Position numbers and translations under genes: made by a program | Source of the DNA: Patescibacteria group bacterium | Lineage (GTDB): Bacteria > Patescibacteriota > Microgenomatia > JAMCZE01 | Reading direction: 5' to 3' | NCBI GenBank assembly: GCA_023485845.1 | Contig: JAMCZE010000002.1 | Coordinates: 1 to 50,608, forward strand | Length of the DNA stretch: 50,608 nucleotides | Part shown: positions 1-6,958 of the stretch, one piece after another | Layout: each line of letters starts with the position of its first letter | How positions within the stretch are numbered: position 1 is the first letter of the stretch | The notes under the pieces: model-generated | The model's database searches: none | Told to the model about the DNA's origin: nothing | What the model saw: only the letters and a program-made list of their open reading frames with translations

Positions 1-67
1 CTTTCTGACCAGTTTTAACCTTCTCCAACACCTCCAGCTTTATTTCCTTAGGTACCGCTTTAAACAT
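1..67 (-). CDS. Transposase N-terminus (partial)
   Basis: ATG at 67 opens a frame reading MFKAVPKEIKLEVLEKVK then TGQK before the edge. A basic, charged N-terminus with an EVLEKVK-type first helix is typical of the helix-turn-helix orfA of IS3-family elements or of IS481-type transposases. Its position just inside an IS-like terminal repeat supports this. Only 22 residues are visible, so no catalytic motif can be checked. Confidence 0.45.
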   Translation of the reverse strand, partial: MFKAVPKEIKLEVLEKVKTGQK

Positions 68-127
68 ATGCACAAATTCTACATCTCAAGACGCAGAAAG
101 TGTGTCCAGTTTATCGGGTACCTATCA
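1..127 (-). mobile_element. End of an IS3-like insertion sequence (runs off the left edge)
   Basis: Read leftwards from position 127, the DNA starts TGATAGGTACCCGATAAACT, which looks like the terminal repeat of an insertion sequence beginning with TG. It then leads into the start of a transposase-like reading frame at 67. The right boundary is sharp, because position 128 resumes sequence identical to the left end of the IS200-like element found elsewhere in this window. The element therefore inserted into that older element. Only one end is visible, so the family (IS3 or IS481) and the target duplication cannot be settled. Confidence 0.5.
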
Positions 128-164
128 CTCGCGGCAAAGCCGCGGGGAATGAACCCTAAAAGAG
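128..164 (-). mobile_element. Remnant of the IS200-like element (left end only)
   Basis: These 37 bases are identical to the left end (transposase 5' side) of the full copies at 10393-10933 and 18772-19312. They include the CGCGGC-AAA-GCCGCG hairpin and end at the ATTCA target (165-169). The rest of the copy lies beyond, or was replaced by, the IS3-like element that starts at 127. This is a fourth insertion site for the same element. Confidence 0.8.
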
Positions 165-694
165 ATTCATCAATAAAAGAAAAAGATAATCACCCAGTTG
201 TCCAAGTGTCTTGGTTTGATGCTATCGAATATTGCAAATGGTTATCAGCAAAAACTAATAAAAACTACCGCTTACCCACGGAGGTCGAGTGGGAAAAGGC
301 CGCTCGGGGGACCGATGGCCGGATTTTTCCTTGGGGTAACACTTGGAACCCAGAAATTTGTAATGTGGAATATCGGTTTAAAGGGACAACCCCGGTGGGT
401 AAATTTTCTCCAGCGTCGGATAGTCCTTATGGTTGTGTCGATATGTGCGGCAATGTTTTTCAATGGACATCAACCACAATCGGTAGCACCGATCCCTGGC
501 CGGCAAAATACACTTATCCTTATAACCCCAACGACGGACGAGAAAACCTTGAAGGAACAACTCGGCGGGTCGGTCGTGGTGGGTCTTACTCCCGCGGTGA
601 AGTCTACTGTCGGTCGGCCTTTCGGTTCGCTGACCTGCCGACCGACCGCTACTCCGCCCAAGGATTTCGAATAGCAATGAACCCCCTAGATTAA
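165..694 (+). pseudogene. Formylglycine-generating-enzyme-like (FGE-sulfatase) domain protein, 5' end lost
   Basis: The frame encodes the C-terminal part of an FGE-sulfatase/SUMF1 fold: HPVVQVSWFDAIEYCKWLS, then RLPTEVEWEKAARG, FPWGN, GCVDMCGNVFQWT, GRGGSY and a closing GFRIA. These blocks occur in this order in the family, whose founding member oxidises cysteine to formylglycine in sulfatases; many bacterial relatives have other or unknown roles. The N-terminal part is missing because an IS200-like element inserted at ATTCA (165-169). The frame stays open through the IS end, so a hybrid with an IS-encoded leader could be made, but probably not a functional enzyme. Confidence 0.8.
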
Positions 695-706
695 TAGCAA
701 AAGTGT

Positions 707-712
707 TATACT
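707..712 (+). promoter_or_regulatory. -10 box for a leaderless antitoxin gene
   Basis: TATACT lies exactly 6 nt before the ATG at 719, and no Shine-Dalgarno sequence is present. Transcription would start at or next to the A of the ATG. The -35 is not clear. Confidence 0.6.
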
Positions 713-718
713 TGCACC

Positions 719-1063
719 ATGAATAAGCTGGTTTCGCTATCGAAGTTCTCCGGTTCCGGCAAAAAGCTGCCGATGCTTTCCGATGCCTCCGTCGTCGTTG
801 ATGAAAGAGGCATTCCGCTGGGTTTTTTCTTCGGCCGCGATTCGCTTATTTCCCTGCTCTCCAAGATAGACGAACAATTTGAAAATAAAGTCGGAAACCA
901 ACGGCTGGCTTATGACAACTATGCCGGCCGGATAATTGATTTAATTGAGGAAAAATTGCCGGTGCGGCCGGAATTTGTTGATGACCTGAAAAGGTCCATC
1001 GCTGATGCTAAAAAACAAGGATGGGTTTCCATGAATGAACTGCGAAGCACCTTAAATGTTTAA
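719..1063 (+). CDS. Antitoxin of a RelE-type toxin-antitoxin pair
   Basis: This 114-residue protein has an N-terminal part (LSDASVVVDERGIPLGFFFGRDSLISLL) resembling the Phd/RelB-like antitoxins of candidate-phyla genomes. Its charged helical C-terminus (VDDLKRSIADAKKQGWVSM) could wrap a toxin. The gene overlaps the start of the RelE-like gene by 8 nt, the normal antitoxin-first order with translational coupling. Antitoxins of this kind usually repress their own promoter; no operator can be assigned here. The antitoxin role rests mainly on the neighbour. Confidence 0.65.
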   Translation: MNKLVSLSKFSGSGKKLPMLSDASVVVDERGIPLGFFFGRDSLISLLSKIDEQFENKVGNQRLAYDNYAGRIIDLIEEKLPVRPEFVDDLKRSIADAKKQGWVSMNELRSTLNV

Positions 1064-1313
1064 TGTTGTTTTCACTCCGCACGGTGAGGAAGACCTGAAA
1101 AGATTGCCTAAAGACATCCAAAAACGAGTCGTTAAGAAAGTGCAATTCTTCGCCGCCCAGGAAAATCCTATTTCCTTTGCTAAGCCGTTAGTAAACCTTC
1201 CTCCGGCGACGCATCGGTTTCGTGTTGGTGACTATCGCATTGCTTTCTATGTTTCATCCAAACAAATTTACATTGACCGCGTGCGGCACCGAAAAGAAGT
1301 TTATGAGTCCTAA
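1056..1313 (+). CDS. RelE/ParE-superfamily toxin
   Basis: This 85-residue protein has the RelE/ParE layout: an N-terminal strand (MFNVVFTPHGEEDLKRLP), a basic helix (KDIQKRVVKKVQFF), then HRFRVGDYRIAFYV and a last strand IYIDRVRHRKEVY. The RVGDYRIAFYV and VRHRKEVY blocks are family signatures. RelE toxins cut mRNA in the ribosome A site, while ParE relatives poison gyrase. The VRHRKEVY end favours the RelE/YoeB-like side, but this is inference. It overlaps the upstream antitoxin gene by 8 nt. Confidence 0.85.
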   Translation: MFNVVFTPHGEEDLKRLPKDIQKRVVKKVQFFAAQENPISFAKPLVNLPPATHRFRVGDYRIAFYVSSKQIYIDRVRHRKEVYES

Positions 1314-1319
1314 TCGTGC

Positions 1320-1325
1320 TACAAT
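1320..1325 (+). promoter_or_regulatory. -10 box for the leaderless mntA-like gene
   Basis: TACAAT lies 6 nt before the ATG at 1332, with no ribosome-binding site. It gives the MntA-HepT pair its own promoter, separate from the RelBE-type pair upstream. Confidence 0.6.
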
Positions 1326-1331
1326 TAACAC

Positions 1332-1739
1332 ATGATTGATAGTCATTTAGCCACTCAGATTAAAGAGGCTTTGGCAAAAGAGCCACAAGTGCTGGCCGCT
1401 TACGTGGTCGGTTCCGTGGCCGCCGGGACAGCCGGGGCCGAAAGTGACTTTGATTTGGTTCTAGTTGTTAACAGTCGCGGCCGTTTTGACGAAAACCGGG
1501 CTTATGAACTGGTCAGGCAACTCCCTTTCCCCAAAGATCTTGATCTTTCCGTGGTGGACCGGGCTTCTTCACCGCTATTTTTATACCAAATCATCAGCAA
1601 GGGCGAAAAAATCTACGGGCGGGACCAGGCGGCCGTGAATGACTTTGAGGCCTTCACCCTGCATAATTATTACGACACCGCTCACCTGCGGGAAATTTAT
1701 CACCAGGCTTTAAAAAATAAATTTGCTTATGCCGGTTGA
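1332..1739 (+). CDS. MntA-like minimal nucleotidyltransferase (antitoxin)
   Basis: This 135-residue protein carries the nucleotidyltransferase motif GSVAAGTAGAESDFDLVLVV (GSx10-11DxD) near residue 27 and a later acidic strand DLDLSVVD. MntA proteins inactivate the partner HEPN toxin HepT by adding AMP to a tyrosine. The next gene is a HEPN protein starting inside this gene (11-nt overlap), the usual MntA-HepT arrangement. The order, with the nucleotidyltransferase first, also fits. No truncation is seen. Confidence 0.8.
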   Translation: MIDSHLATQIKEALAKEPQVLAAYVVGSVAAGTAGAESDFDLVLVVNSRGRFDENRAYELVRQLPFPKDLDLSVVDRASSPLFLYQIISKGEKIYGRDQAAVNDFEAFTLHNYYDTAHLREIYHQALKNKFAYAG

Positions 1740-2151
1740 CCGCACTCTTATCCAAAAGAAGTTGGATTTTCTCGATCAACAGCTCTCTGGCGTGGAGAAC
1801 CTGGAGCCGGACGAGGCCTCCTTTGTGGAGAAAGCGGACATCCATGATTTAGTAACTTTTCGTCTTCAGCAATCGGTGGAGACTTGCATCGACATCGCCA
1901 CTCATATCATCGCCGAGTCCGGCCTGCCGCGCCGGGAAACGGCCAAAGACGCTTTTCTGCTTTTGGGAGAACAGGGGGTAATTAATAAAGACCTTAGTTT
2001 GCGGATGGGCAAAGCGGCGGATTTTCGCAACCGCGTGGTTCACGGCTATAATAATTTTGACTACGCACTGCTTTTTAACGACTACAAAGACAACGTTAAA
2101 GACCTGCGCCAATTCGGGGCAGAAATTCTCAAATTCCTCGGCCAAATTTAG
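1729..2151 (+). CDS. HepT-like HEPN ribonuclease toxin
   Basis: This is a helical protein of 140 residues (DUF86/HepT family) with the active motif RNRVVHGY, which matches R-X4-H-X-Y exactly. In studied HepT toxins the Arg and His cut RNA, and the Tyr is the residue AMPylated by MntA, so all key residues are present. ATG at 1729 was chosen over the upstream TTG at 1723. It overlaps mntA by 11 nt. Its 3' end overlaps the convergent DipZ-like gene by 4 nt. Confidence 0.82.
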   Translation: MPVDRTLIQKKLDFLDQQLSGVENLEPDEASFVEKADIHDLVTFRLQQSVETCIDIATHIIAESGLPRRETAKDAFLLLGEQGVINKDLSLRMGKAADFRNRVVHGYNNFDYALLFNDYKDNVKDLRQFGAEILKFLGQI

Positions 2152-3732
2152 CCGAAGGTAAAGGCGAAGGCTTGGACACCGAAGGAAAACTCCAGATGCA
2201 ATTGGTGTTGGGCCGGGGCGCCGGGCAAATCCACTAGGGTGTAGAGCCGGTCGGAGTCAACCGTGACGGTGTTAATTTTTTGCCCGTCGAGAAAAACGGT
2301 GACCGTCCCCGGTCCCATCGCGGACGGCGCCAGCACCAAATAAACTTTGCTGGCAAAAAAGTTATAGTCCAGGGCGGCGTTGGCGCCGGCGGTGATGTAT
2401 TGCGCCGTTTGCTGCCACTGGCCACTTAGCTGATAGAGGTCGCTTGTTGGGGCCGCCCGGTCGGATCCCAAATAGGTTTCCGGTGAGATGACCCCCTGGG
2501 GGGTTTGGTCCGGCATCGAAGACAAGCCCTCTTTAACTTTTAATAACTGCTGGATTAGTTCTTCTGTTTGGTCATATTCCCCCTCGCCGAAATGGGTGTG
2601 GACAATTTGCCCTTGTTGATTAAGCAAATATTCCGCCGGCCAATATTGATTATTGTAGGCATTCCAAATGGCATAATTATTGTCCTGAATCACCGGATAG
2701 TGAATGTTATATTGTTTGATGGCCGCGGCCACATTGCTGGTGTCGTGCTCAAAAGCAAATTCTGGGGTGTGGACGCCGATCACCACCAAGCCTTGGTCAT
2801 GATATTTGTCATACCAGGCAGTGACATGCGGCAGCGTTCGGATGCAATTAATGCAAGTGTAGGTCCAAAAGTCGACAAGAACCACTTTGCCTTTAAGATC
2901 CGCAAGGGTGAGGGCCTGCCTGCCGGCAGGCAGGTTCAACCAGTTTGTTCCCCCGACAAAATCCGGCGCTTGGTCAGCACTCGCCTGGTTTCTTCCCTGA
3001 AGAATGTCTAATTGCTTTTGCACTGCCGGATTGCTTTCAAAACTATTAACCGGGCCAAAAATATCGGCCGCCTTTGTCTGTAAGTAAACATCAAAATTAG
3101 TGTAAATAGCAAGGGCGGTGAGAATTAAAATTACTCCGAAGATTTTTTGAATTTGACCCAGATGGGTGGAGAGAAAGTGCAGCCGACCAAAAACCTGCTG
3201 GCCGACGGCGGCAAAAAGAAACAACGGCACTCCCACTCCTAGGACATAAGCCAGGGTGACTAACCCCACCTGCACTGATAACTGCCCGGTGGCCGAAAGA
3301 GCCGCCACCGAGGCCAGAATCGGTCCGGCGCAGGGTGACCAAACCAAGCCCAATGACAAGCCGGTGACCAGCCCCCCCCTTAAACCCCGTCCCCGGCCCC
3401 GCTGCGGCTCCAAGCCGAGAGAGTTTACTGGTTAAAATTTCTAAATATCCGGTCAAAGCGGGAATAATCATCGTTAATCCCAGAAAACCAATCACCACCA
3501 CCGCCACCAGACGCAAGATGTTCGGGTCAAAACCAAACAGGCGGACCAGAGAGGAAACAAACAGGGTGGCCAGGGCAAAGCTAGCAACGATGCCCAAACT
3601 AATGCCCAATGGTCGGCCGCGGCCGGGGTGTGTTGCTGTCGTTGACAAAATTATTGGCAGCAGCGGCCAAATGCAGGGCGACAAAATCGTCACCAACCCG
3701 GCGGCAAACGCCACCGCCAATAAAAGCAACAT
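2148..3732 (-). pseudogene. DipZ-like CcdA-thioredoxin fusion, frameshifted in a G tract
   Basis: Two overlapping frames together make one membrane thiol-redox protein of about 527 residues. Frame 1 (from ATG at 3732) has the first CcdA half with LSPCIWPLLP. Frame 2 has the second half with WSPCAGPIL, a thioredoxin/TlpA domain with WTYTCINC (CXXC), and a C-terminal beta domain like that of mycobacterial DipZ. CcdA passes electrons across the membrane to the outer thioredoxin domain. The frames meet at a run of eight C on the + strand (3372-3379). Seven would join them as FKGG-LVTGLSLG. This may be an error, a mutation, phase variation or slippage. A 20-bp palindrome (2915-2934) is also inserted in frame. 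Confidence 0.8.
2915..2934. repeat. Perfect 20-bp palindrome inserted in frame
   Basis: CCTGCCTGCC followed at once by GGCAGGCAGG, a perfect palindrome. It lies inside the thioredoxin domain gene, just before the conserved TLADLKGKVVLVDFW block, and adds residues LPAGRQA to the protein. The identical palindrome occurs at 14036-14055 inside the apbE-like gene. Confidence 0.85.
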
Positions 3733-3750
3733 GGGGAAAAGTATAGCAGA

Positions 3751-3891
3751 TTATTTCTTTCCCTTAATTCCCTGCCAAAAGTAGATGATGCCCAGAATCA
3801 GAAAAACTGCCACTAGAACCCACATTAAAATGCCAAAAAAATGCCAGCCGCCATATATCATATAATTGCTGTAGTTACCATAGCCCATCAT
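3751..3891 (-). CDS. Small membrane protein (46 aa)
   Basis: A short gene reads MMGYGNYSNYMIYGGWHFFG, then a single transmembrane segment (ILMWVLVAVFLILGIIYFW) and a basic tail GIKGKK. A strong ribosome-binding sequence, GGGGGTGAG, lies just upstream, and a good promoter sits at 3912-3941. Glycine/tyrosine/methionine-rich N-termini followed by one membrane helix occur in short bacterial proteins found beside metal or redox genes. Here the next gene downstream on the same strand is the DipZ-like fusion, so a shared transcript is likely. The function is unknown. Confidence 0.75.
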   Translation of the reverse strand: MMGYGNYSNYMIYGGWHFFGILMWVLVAVFLILGIIYFWQGIKGKK

Positions 3892-3911
3892 ATCTCTCAC
3901 CCCCTTTATTT

Positions 3912-3941
3912 TAGTATCGCTCTCGCCCCTTTCCCTGTCAA
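3912..3941 (-). promoter_or_regulatory. Promoter of the small membrane protein / DipZ-like operon
   Basis: On the minus strand TTGACA (3941-3936), an 18-nt spacer and ATACTA (3917-3912) form a near-consensus sigma-70-type promoter. Unlike many promoters in this window it gives a leader of about 15 nt containing a Shine-Dalgarno sequence. Confidence 0.65.
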
Positions 3942-3965
3942 CAACTTTAGATTAAAATGTCCGAG

Positions 3966-4748
3966 ATGAATCCGTTGCAGGCATTAGTGCTGGGAGTTGT
4001 TGAGGGAGCCACGGAATATTTGCCGATTTCCTCCACCTTCCATCTCATCTGGGCCAGCCATTTTCTGGGACTTGCCCAAAGTGATTTCCAAAAAGCTTTT
4101 GAGGTTATCATTCAGGCCGGGGCAATTCTGGCCGTGGTCGTTCTTTATCTGCCCCGTTGGCGGCAAAAAATTAGTTTGTTTCCCAAAATCGCCGCTTCAT
4201 TTATTCCCACCGCCGTCATCGGCTTACTTTTCTATAAAATAATTAAAGACGTCTTTTTTACCAGTGACTTATTACAATTGGGTGTTTTTGCCATCGTCGG
4301 GGCCGTTTTTATTATCTATGAACGCTTCTTTCGGCCGGATCTTTCCCGGCCGGCCGCCGCCATCACTTTCCGACAAGCGATTCTTATCGGCGTGGTCCAG
4401 GCCCTGGCGATTGTTCCCGGTGTGTCCCGGGCCGGCGCGGTGATTCTTGGCTTAATGTTTCTGCGAGTCAAACGCGATGAAGCGGCGGAATATTCGTTTT
4501 TATTGGCCGTCCCCACTCTGTTAGCCGCCTCCGGTTTAGACCTGGTTAAATCCGCTCCCTATCTGCTGCACCACCTTGGCGATATTGGAATATTGGCCAT
4601 TGGTTTTGGCACCGCTTTTGTCAGCGCCCTGTTTGCCGTCAAGTGGTTTCTCGCCTTTCTTCAACATCACACCTTAACGTCTTTTGGTCTTTACCGCCTG
4701 GTTCTGGCGGGGGCGATAATTTTTTCCCTTGCGTTTTCTCATCCGTAG
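3966..4748 (+). CDS. uppP: Undecaprenyl-diphosphatase UppP (BacA)
   Basis: This is an integral membrane enzyme of 260 residues that removes a phosphate from undecaprenyl diphosphate, recycling the lipid carrier for peptidoglycan and surface polysaccharides. Both family motifs are present: EGATEYLPISSTFHL near the N-terminus and PGVSRAGAVILG around residue 152. About seven hydrophobic segments follow the usual pattern. An ATG exists at 3957, but the start at 3966 (MNPLQALVLG) matches the family and lies 7 nt after a TAAAAT box (3953-3958), so it was preferred. It serves the same lipid carrier as the polysaccharide genes at 39.8-42.3 kb. Confidence 0.93.
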   Translation: MNPLQALVLGVVEGATEYLPISSTFHLIWASHFLGLAQSDFQKAFEVIIQAGAILAVVVLYLPRWRQKISLFPKIAASFIPTAVIGLLFYKIIKDVFFTSDLLQLGVFAIVGAVFIIYERFFRPDLSRPAAAITFRQAILIGVVQALAIVPGVSRAGAVILGLMFLRVKRDEAAEYSFLLAVPTLLAASGLDLVKSAPYLLHHLGDIGILAIGFGTAFVSALFAVKWFLAFLQHHTLTSFGLYRLVLAGAIIFSLAFSHP

Positions 4749-4871
4749 CTTGCTTATCGCGGCAAGGATCACGGCATCGCTGTCAGTGGGAGTTCTTATT
4801 AATACCTTAGGCTAAGCCACAGCCGGCTCGATAATTTGAGGATGATTTCCAGTTTTCTCCTCATTCATAAG

Positions 4872-5147
4872 TTATATTCCGAGGCAAAGGCCGCCGACGC
4901 AGGCCCAAGGGAGATCGCCATTTAAATACCACTTATTATTGAATTTAACAATTTTAATCGTCTCGCCGGAATTAGTTTTGCAGGTCCCGGAATCGGCAGT
5001 TTTCGACAGCAGTTGGACGCAACCGCGAAAAGCATAATAATTTTCAAAGCTGCTGTGGGCCCGGCGCAGTGTCAGCCATTGGGAAACCGCCACCGCCGCC
5101 ACCAAAATCACCAAAACAGCAACAATTAAAACCGCTAGTTTTCTCAC
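4872..5147 (-). CDS. Small membrane-anchored protein
   Basis: A 91-residue protein with a basic start, one transmembrane helix (LAVLIVAVLVILVAAVAVSQWL) and a short outer domain with four cysteines (FRGCVQLL, SGTCKTNSG, PWACVGGLC) that could form disulfides. No known family is recognised. An extended -10 (TGGTATAAT, hexamer 5154-5159) ends 6 nt before GTG 5147, so GTG is preferred; ATG at 5150 is the alternative and would leave only 3 nt. The cysteine pairs would suit a substrate of the DipZ-like thiol system, which is inference only. The 123-nt stretch 4749-4871 towards uppP holds no recognised feature. Confidence 0.65.
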   Translation of the reverse strand: MRKLAVLIVAVLVILVAAVAVSQWLTLRRAHSSFENYYAFRGCVQLLSKTADSGTCKTNSGETIKIVKFNNKWYLNGDLPWACVGGLCLGI

Positions 5148-5163
5148 CATTGAATTATACCAC

Positions 5164-6363
5164 CTAGACAAAAGTTATCGCGGTGCCGGATTTGTTGGCC
5201 CGGCCGGTCCGGCCGATGCGGTGAATATAGTCCTCTTGGGACGCCGGCAAATCATAGTTGATCACATGGGTCACGTCGTCAATGTCCAGCCCCCGGGAAG
5301 CAATGTCGGTGGCCAAAAGAACCTGCACCTGGTTATTTTTGAAATCATTTAAGGCCCGCTGACGTTGGTTTTGGTTTTTGTTGCCGTGAATGGCCGCCAC
5401 CCTAAAGCCCCGCCGTTCCAAATCCACCGCCAGTTTCTCCATCCCGAATTTTGTCTGGCCGAAAACCAGCACCTTAGAAAAGCCCTCCTTGATCAAAAGA
5501 TCATGGAGCACTTCCACCTTGGGCCGGCCGGCCACGGGAACCACTTGCTGGGCCACGTTCGCCACCGTCTCCCGCCTGGCCACGGAAATCATCACCGGGT
5601 TAGTTAAAAAACCTTGCATCACTCCGGTGACCGACGGTGTCAAAGTGGCGGAAAAAAACAGACTATGGCGGGGGTGGGGCAAACTATCGATGATGTTTTT
5701 AATCTCCCGGATAAAGCCGATGTCCAGCATCCGATCCACCTCATCAAGAACAATGTTATTAAATTGGGAAAAACGCAACGCCCGGCTTCGCGCCAAATCG
5801 GCCAGCCGGCCCGGCGTGCCGATGACAAACTGGGGACTTCTTCGCAGGCGCATAGCTTGCGGGCCGCTGCTCACGCCGCCGATAACCAAAACGCTGTCGA
5901 GATTCATGCCGGCGGAAAAATCCGCCAGTTCGTCGCGGATTTGCACCGCCAGCTCCCGGGTGGGGGTGATAATTAAAACCCGTTGCGCCGGGTCATTGGC
6001 CACCTTGTTAACCAGGGGAATTAAAAAAGCCGCCGTTTTCCCGGTCCCCGTGTTGGCTAGGCCAACCACGTCACGCCCCGCCAAAATCTGGGGGATGGCC
6101 TGATCCTGAATGGGCGTGGGCTGGTGATAGCCTTTGCGGGCAATATTAGCTTTTAGCCGCTCACTAATCGGCAGATCGGAAAAACTGAGAGTGGGAACAA
6201 AAGCCTCATCCGGCCCGGCGGCCGGCAAAGAATCGACCTTAGTGTTCAGGCTGTTAATAAAAGCGGTGGGGTCGAAAGTTTTTTGCTGACGGCCTCCCCC
6301 GGCGCCAAAACCCACAAAGCTATTGCGCCGGCCGCGGTATTTATTGGAATAATAATGCATCAA
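5164..6363 (-). CDS. DEAD-box RNA helicase
   Basis: This 399-residue helicase unwinds RNA duplexes with ATP. Visible motifs are Q-motif GYHQPTPIQ, Walker A ANTGTGKT (103-110), PTREL, GG, TPGR, motif II DEVD in place of DEAD, SAT, and the second domain with ARGLD-type ASRGLDID and HRIGRTGR. The N-terminus (about 55 residues) is Gly/Arg-rich and may bind RNA. The protein ends soon after motif VI with no long C-terminal extension, so it is a core-only helicase. Its promoter at 6489-6517 gives an unusually long 5' leader of roughly 119 nt, which suggests post-transcriptional control. Confidence 0.93.
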   Translation of the reverse strand: MMHYYSNKYRGRRNSFVGFGAGGGRQQKTFDPTAFINSLNTKVDSLPAAGPDEAFVPTLSFSDLPISERLKANIARKGYHQPTPIQDQAIPQILAGRDVVGLANTGTGKTAAFLIPLVNKVANDPAQRVLIITPTRELAVQIRDELADFSAGMNLDSVLVIGGVSSGPQAMRLRRSPQFVIGTPGRLADLARSRALRFSQFNNIVLDEVDRMLDIGFIREIKNIIDSLPHPRHSLFFSATLTPSVTGVMQGFLTNPVMISVARRETVANVAQQVVPVAGRPKVEVLHDLLIKEGFSKVLVFGQTKFGMEKLAVDLERRGFRVAAIHGNKNQNQRQRALNDFKNNQVQVLLATDIASRGLDIDDVTHVINYDLPASQEDYIHRIGRTGRANKSGTAITFV

Positions 6364-6488
6364 GTCAACTGCCTAATTGCGAAGATCAGTTATGAATTTG
6401 GAGAAAAGATACAAAGTCAAAAAAAGAATTTCGAGGTACCTTTATCTTGCCAACTTAAAAACGAACTTAATATTAAGCAGTAACAGTG

Positions 6489-6517
6489 ATTATATCACGG
6501 GCAACCGGAAAAGGCAA
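6489..6517 (-). promoter_or_regulatory. Promoter of the DEAD-box helicase gene with a long leader
   Basis: TTGCCT (6517-6512), a 17-nt spacer and TATAAT (6494-6489) on the minus strand. Transcription from about 6482 would leave around 119 nt before the ATG at 6363. The -10 lies in a small palindrome (GTGAT-TAT-ATCAC, 6486-6498) that could be an operator. The stretch 6364-6482 holds no gene. Confidence 0.6.
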
Positions 6518-6526
6518 GCCCCCCAC

Positions 6527-6925
6527 TTATTCCGTCGTCACTCCGTCAAATTCTTCATCATTAGCCTGTGCTTCTGCCTTAGTCGCCCGGACAATGCCAT
6601 CTTTGTGGTGCGCCGGACTATAGAGGGTGTAGAGCTTTAACTCGACACTGGCGGAAGTGTTAATGACGTTGTGCTGGGCGCCGGCGGGAACAACCACCGC
6701 GTCGCCGTCCCCGACCACATATTCGTGGCCGTCAATAACACATTTGCCCTGCCCCGCCTCAAAACGCAGAAACTGATCGTTGCCGGGATGAACTTCCATG
6801 CCGATTTCCTCATTGGGGGCCAGGCTCATTAAAACTAATTGGCTGTGCTTGGCACTGTAGAGAACTTTGCGAAAATTAGTGTTCGCCCTGGTGTCAGTGT
6901 CAATATTTGTTTTAAATCCCTTCAT
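6527..6925 (-). CDS. Cupin-fold protein
   Basis: This is a 132-residue single-domain cupin. The motif blocks are EIGMEVHPGNDQFLRFEAGQG (first cupin motif, with only one clear metal-type His) and GDAVVVPAGAQHNVINTS (second motif with His). Small cupins of this type are common in candidate-phyla genomes and usually bind a metal and a small molecule. The substrate is unknown. It is upstream of, and on the same strand as, the helicase gene, which has its own promoter. Confidence 0.8.
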   Translation of the reverse strand: MKGFKTNIDTDTRANTNFRKVLYSAKHSQLVLMSLAPNEEIGMEVHPGNDQFLRFEAGQGKCVIDGHEYVVGDGDAVVVPAGAQHNVINTSASVELKLYTLYSPAHHKDGIVRATKAEAQANDEEFDGVTTE

Positions 6926-6958
6926 CTTTTATTTAGTATACCACCAGAAATGGAGAAG

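Noticed and set aside
68-164. N-terminal extension of the FGE-like frame (MHKFYISRRRKCVQ...)
   Set aside because: It is made of IS3-like and IS200-like end sequence read in an open frame, not part of the original gene.
2568-3011. Plus-strand open frame across the thioredoxin domain
   Set aside because: It lies antisense to the conserved DipZ-like coding frame and has no motif of its own.
5390-6103. Long plus-strand open frame opposite the DEAD-box helicase
   Set aside because: It mirrors a well-conserved helicase frame in GC-rich DNA and encodes no recognisable protein.
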